NCBI GenBank assembly: GCA_011319805.1
Contig: SJRY01000257.1
Span: 304,264 to 368,263, forward strand
Direction: 5' to 3'
Source: Macrocybe gigantea
Taxonomy: Eukaryota > Basidiomycota > Agaricomycetes > Agaricales > Callistosporiaceae
Length of the DNA stretch: 64,000 nucleotides
Of the stretch, positions 60,310-64,000 are shown piece after piece; position 1 is the first letter of the stretch; each line of letters starts with the position of its first letter. The notes below the pieces were generated by a model. It was not told where the DNA came from. It ran no database searches and was given only the letters and a program-made list of their open reading frames with translations. Made by a program: the position numbers and the translations under genes.

Positions 60310-61331
60310 TCAAGTATGGACGTTGAAATGCAAAATGTCGAATCCACGCCCATACCATTCGTCCCAATCAAAGTCGCTGCAGTGATTCTCCTCTCCGAAG
60401 GCGATGATCAGCCTTTCAGCCTCTTCCGTCCCGTTGATCACGTCCCTAGCCTCTCCTCTCGTCTTGCCCTTCGCACCCTGACCATAAAGCATCGTCTCGT
60501 CCTTCGTCAAGAACGTCCCGATATGCCGAAACGTCAAGCTTATTCGTTCGCCGTTTTGGAAGCGCTCCGCATCGGACTTCAAGGCTTCTGGTCGATTGTC
60601 GTGGTTGATCCCGTGAAGCCATTTCGCATTCGTTTCGAGTCCCATGACGAACATCGAGTTGTGGGGAAGCGGGATGCGCTGCGTGGTTCGAGGAGTTCCT
60701 GGCGCATCCGAGGAAGACGTCATGGCCTCCACTTGCGACAAGGCTTGTCGATGCTTGTCCTTCTTGGTTCTCAAAATCATAACCCTTTGAGCGCCCAAGC
60801 TGACGTTGACGATGCTTGAACGTTTGACGACGTCTACGGTCTTGTCAGAATGCTCGGAGATGTAGTCCTTGCCAGATCGGTAGTGTTGAATCAACACGTG
60901 GTTGACAGGATGTGCTATGACCTAGTGTGCACCAAATTCGTAGCCTTATAGTGATATGAAGAGCGGAGCGCACTTTTTGGACATAATTGCGGATAAGAGA
61001 GACAGTCGGAGTGAATGGTAGCAAGTGAGGAGACTCATCTGCTGGATGACGATAGATAGGAAAGCTGAGATTAATGCCTCAGGGAGCGAACGTGTCCGGA
61101 AGGAGAAGAGACTCACCTTCCGTCATCACCCACATCTCCTTGAACGGCGACCAACCTAGGCACCTCTCCTCCTCGATGATGCATAACTGCCCATGCGACT
61201 TCCTCTTTCAGTTTCGCAAACGCGGTGCTGGCGATATCCTCTGGAAGCAACCCTTCAACGAGGTACGAATCTCCAGCTCCAAGAACATCGCCTGCACCAA
61301 GAAGCTCTCTCGTTTGGTCCGAACGCGCCAT
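60310..61331 (-). CDS. AlkB-like 2-oxoglutarate/Fe(II) dioxygenase
   Basis: AlkB-family enzymes remove methyl groups from nucleic acid bases by oxidative demethylation. The start MARSDQTRELLGAGDVLGAG is at 61331, followed by GDSYLVEGLLPEDIASTAFA. After introns come FPIYRHPADESPHLLPFTPT and VIAHPVNH. The core is LIQHYRSGKDYISEHSDKTV, with His-Ser-Asp as the iron HxD pair. SIVNVSLGAQRVMILRTKKD follows, then LPHNSMFVMGLETNAKWLHG with the distal His, and RISLTFRHIGTFL with the two arginines for 2-oxoglutarate. The C-terminus is about 70 residues ending DILHFNVHT. Three exons give about 300 residues. The frame is clean. The substrate (DNA, RNA or protein) cannot be told; it lies head-to-head with an Argonaute gene. 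Confidence 0.85.
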
Positions 61332-62373
61332 AGAATCTTGCGCTGCGGGTGATTTAACGCAGTGTCGAGTATTTATAGAGTCGCAGCCTCGGGTCGTCAA
61401 ATTGTCGTGACCTATCTTGTCAACTTTGGATAAATTCCGATGCTTATCACTTACATGCCACCCAGAGTGCTCCAATCTATTATAGAGCGCTGAAGTCTGA
61501 AGCTCGAGGCCTCGAGGCCTTGAAGGACATCTGTCTCCGATTCCCGACACTGTGGGAAATTCAGCAAAGGCCAAGTCACAAACTTCAGCAAGCCTGTGTA
61601 TACGCAGGACTCATCCAAGGAGGATACTGGTCTAGTTGAAGTTCGTACCACGGCCGTAGCACTTGAATCTTCGACGAATTTAGCTCCTGAGTGAAAATTG
61701 GGTACGAAAGGACGAGACTTGCACGATATCAATGACATTTGAATCGACATCGTGAGTAGACATGATTCGATTTATCAATGTCGTCGGATGATTCAGAGAT
61801 GACAACACTGCATACGCTTTGAACTCGCGAGACGACTCTGAGACTTTCACTGTGGTCCGCAATCCTCGTGTGGTCCACAGATGAGATCTGCGGTGATTTG
61901 CGGCCTTTTTCCTGACGGTTGGTAATGTCGCCTAAGGTCAATTGTGATTCAACGCCCTTTAGTGAGGCTGCGCACTAGAACATTTTGTGAATCAGACAGA
62001 CCATCACAACTGCAGCGAGAACCCATCCAGTGGCAATTTTTTCTCAATGCATGCTTTGGGAAACGCTGTGACTCGTTCAGTCCTTACTGCGCTTGCAACG
62101 AGGCATCGAAATCATGCCGCGGGCGCCTGGATCGTACTGCGACATGCCTGTCGCTCAAAGATTTCCTTAGTTTACAGTCTCTACGTCACATCTGGTGGCC
62201 TATCTCAGGGTTGGCGGGCGCGTGGTTGTGACACCTTTCTACTATATGGAGCGGACAAGTTACAACTACGGACCACCAGGCCAACTATAAAGTACCAGTC
62301 CTGCGCAGCACCAACCCAACGTCCCTTCCGTTCTACACATATCATCTAAACTCACCGCAAGCCATCCTATACT
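61332..62373. promoter_or_regulatory. divergent region between AlkB-like and Argonaute genes
   Basis: About 1 kb with only short frames (61451-61941 minus, 61944-62349 plus) that lack a family or an ATG. A TATA-like CTATAAAG at 62285-62292, about 85 bp before the Argonaute ATG, is a plausible core promoter. Confidence 0.4.
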
Positions 62374-64000
62374 ATGAGCAATCGTGGAGGTCAAGGTTCA
62401 AGAGGCGGTAGCCGCGGTGGTGGTCGTGGTGGTGGCCGTGGTGGTGGCCGTGGCTCGGACCGCGGCTCGGATCGTGGTAGCGAGCGGGGTTCCGATCGCG
62501 GAGGCTTTGCTGGCCGCGGTTTTGATCGTGGCACCGGATTTCGTGGCCGCGGCTTCGACCGCGGTGGCTTCAGCGGCAATCGGGGAGGGGGTGGTGGTCG
62601 CGGAGCGGGTGGTGGTGGTGGCGGCGCTCGCGGTCCAATAGGTCCTATTATTTTCGCGGAGAATGCGCCAGCGACAATCTCCGAACGACTCAGCGACGAC
62701 AGCCACAAGGCTCTGATCAAGTCTCTCCAGTCGCTGAGTATTGCTCCAGACCCGAAGCGCCCACGGCGGCCAGGTTACGGGACCATCGGAACGCCCATTA
62801 CTTTGCGCGCCAATTTCTTCGCTGTGAAATTACCGAAGGGTCCGGTTTACGACTACCTTGTCGATTACTCCGAAACCGCGTGGAATAGAAGACCGGAAAC
62901 GTATTTTTCAACTATTGGAGATGAGCAAGGCGTGCAGACCGCACCTGCCATACATCGCACACGATCGGAGCTCGAGGCTTGTGTCAGCTCAGCAGCTTCC
63001 CCAGCCTCTGAACATCTCTGTACCGTTCTATGAAGAACATGAGAGAGGGCCTGGCCCCAAATCAACACTTATGTCGTCGCAATCACGTTCGCCCGTGAAC
63101 TCGATGTCGGCCAGTTAAACAAGTGATATTTTCTGCCCGTTCAATGTTGTTACTTCGAAGTTGATGATGTTGTCTGATAGATATATGAGTGGTGCCGACG
63201 ACGCGTCAAGTTATGACCCTTTGCCACTCTTATCCGCTCTAAACCTCGTTCTACAACAATCTGCCAGCCGCAATGGTGTACGCGCCGGTAGAAGTAACGA
63301 TGGGACGGGCGGCGTCAAACATTTCTTCCCTCCGGCAGGGCAGCGTCCTAAATTGGGATTCAAAATCGAAGCCTGGCAGGGATTCTTCACCTCCGCAAGG
63401 CCGACGTACAAGCAACTGATGGTCAACGTGTATGCGCTAAGCGGCACGCTTTCGTCCTCACTCATGGCGCTGATTGTTTTTGTCTTTATTATTTAGAAAC
63501 GTGTGCATGGCCGCGTTCGTTGAACCTGGGAACTTGGCAGACGCACTGCGAGAATTCAGCTACAATTCGCGGGGCGCGATGCCATCCCTGCCCGAAGGCC
63601 TAGCGAGGAGCTTGAAAGTTAGGACGACACACCTCGGACACAAGAAGAGCGTGTTTAGAATCGGAACAAATCGGCCCGAAATCTGACCTTTGATTGCGCA
63701 AACTGGAGGAAAGGTTTCCGTTGAACAATATTTTAAGAGAAGTGAGTCTTCGAGCTTTACTTCTAGCCCCTGGATAACAGAATGGACATTTGACTGATAT
63801 GTCGCTTCGAGAGTACAACATTATCCTGCAGTACCCAAACAATTTCCAGTGGTGGACCTTGGCTCAAGGCAAAAGTCCATCTGGTTCCGCTGAACTCTGC
63901 GACATCCATAACCGGTTATTTGTACCGCGCGAAGCTCAACGATCGCGAAACGACGCAGATGCTAAACCTTGCCTGCAATCCGCCCAGAATTCATGCAGAA
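62374..64000 (+). CDS. Argonaute (QDE-2-like) RNA-silencing protein, 5' part
   Basis: Binds small RNAs and guides silencing. From ATG at 62374 the N-terminus is a Gly/Arg-rich RGG region of about 85 residues (SRGGGRGGGRGGGRGSDRG). The Argonaute N domain follows: GYGTIGTPITLRANFFAVKL, ITPKPRGIEDRKRIFQLLE and RSSRLVSAQQLPQPLNISVP. The linker has LPLLSALNLVLQQSASRNG, KLGFKIEAWQGFFTSARPTY and MVNVNVCMAAFVEPGNLAD. The PAZ part has FPVVDLG, AELCDI and YRAKLNDRETTQMLNLACN before the window ends. MID and PIWI, including the slicer residues, lie outside. Introns are at about 63122-63179 and 63431-63496 and near 63741. The frame breaks near 62867, 63065, 63675-63705, 63850 and 63895, so errors are frequent here. 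Confidence 0.88.

Noticed and set aside
61451..61941. Minus-strand frames upstream of the AlkB-like gene
   Set aside because: The upstream frame lacks an ATG and the pieces do not join across convincing splice sites; no family resemblance.
62384..62720. Overlapping Val/Ala-rich and Pro-rich frames over the Argonaute start
   Set aside because: They are out-of-frame and antisense readings of the RGG-encoding repeat.

Overview
The window reads as a stretch of Agaricomycete (mushroom-forming basidiomycete) nuclear genome. Genes are dense on both strands and most are split by introns of about 45-70 nt with GT/GC...AG ends. Several families are ones I know mainly from Agaricomycetes: a secreted GPI-anchored protein with the MCWHELDEMGC block, a divergent kinase with HRD and LIDFE, short seven-helix membrane proteins with a CWN-x-WN block, and F-box proteins. 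No prokaryotic, organellar or viral features were seen.

Layout. 0.3-4.1 kb (-): phospholipase D, whose first HKD motif is damaged. 4.5-10.8 kb (+): MON2, a Golgi/endosome trafficking scaffold, divergent from the PLD gene. 11.3-14.0 kb (-): a GPI-anchored secreted protein and a small basic secreted protein. 14.4-15.9 kb (+): a membrane-anchored kinase-like protein. 16.8-18.8 kb (+): a disordered protein, followed by a long gene-free pyrimidine-rich stretch with a 17-bp perfect hairpin. 20.7-22.2 kb (-): an intronless ankyrin protein. 22.8-24.0 kb (+): a GH16-like secreted protein with a degenerate active site. 24.4-26.5 kb (-): an unknown disordered protein. 27.1-28.6 kb (-): Rab geranylgeranyltransferase beta subunit (BET2), nearly touching a small divergent gene. 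31.4-36.0 kb (+): two tandem MetE-like genes. 36.3-39.1 kb (-): an amino acid permease. 40.4-42.4 kb (-): an F-box protein. 43.1-47.0 kb (+): two related seven-helix proteins. 48.3-51.4 kb (+): GPI ethanolamine phosphate transferase (PIG-O/GPI13). 52.0-52.6 kb (-): a small secreted M15-peptidase-like protein. 53.8-57.5 kb (-): a large multi-pass protein with a long disordered tail. 58.5-60.1 kb (-): an F-box-type gene interrupted by a 391-bp hAT-like element. 60.3-61.3 kb (-): an AlkB-like dioxygenase. 62.4 kb to the window edge (+): the 5' part of an Argonaute gene.

Several genes share a theme of membrane traffic and the cell surface (PLD, MON2, BET2, PIG-O/GPI13, GPI-anchored and secreted proteins), but I see no operon-like system; the neighbourhood looks like ordinary fungal synteny. 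Three observations cut across genes. First, at least eight introns begin with GC instead of GT, and two paralogous genes differ in which intron has it. Second, about twenty-five reading-frame breaks occur, nearly all needing one missing base, including in genes whose yeast counterparts are essential; many could be explained by a shortened homopolymer, so sequence error is the simplest reading. Third, one gene carries an insertion whose removal, with one copy of its 8-bp direct repeat, restores an open frame.

All intron joins were made by eye from splice signals and family resemblance. Coordinates of starts and stops are given to the base where the codon was located; internal exon edges are less certain.
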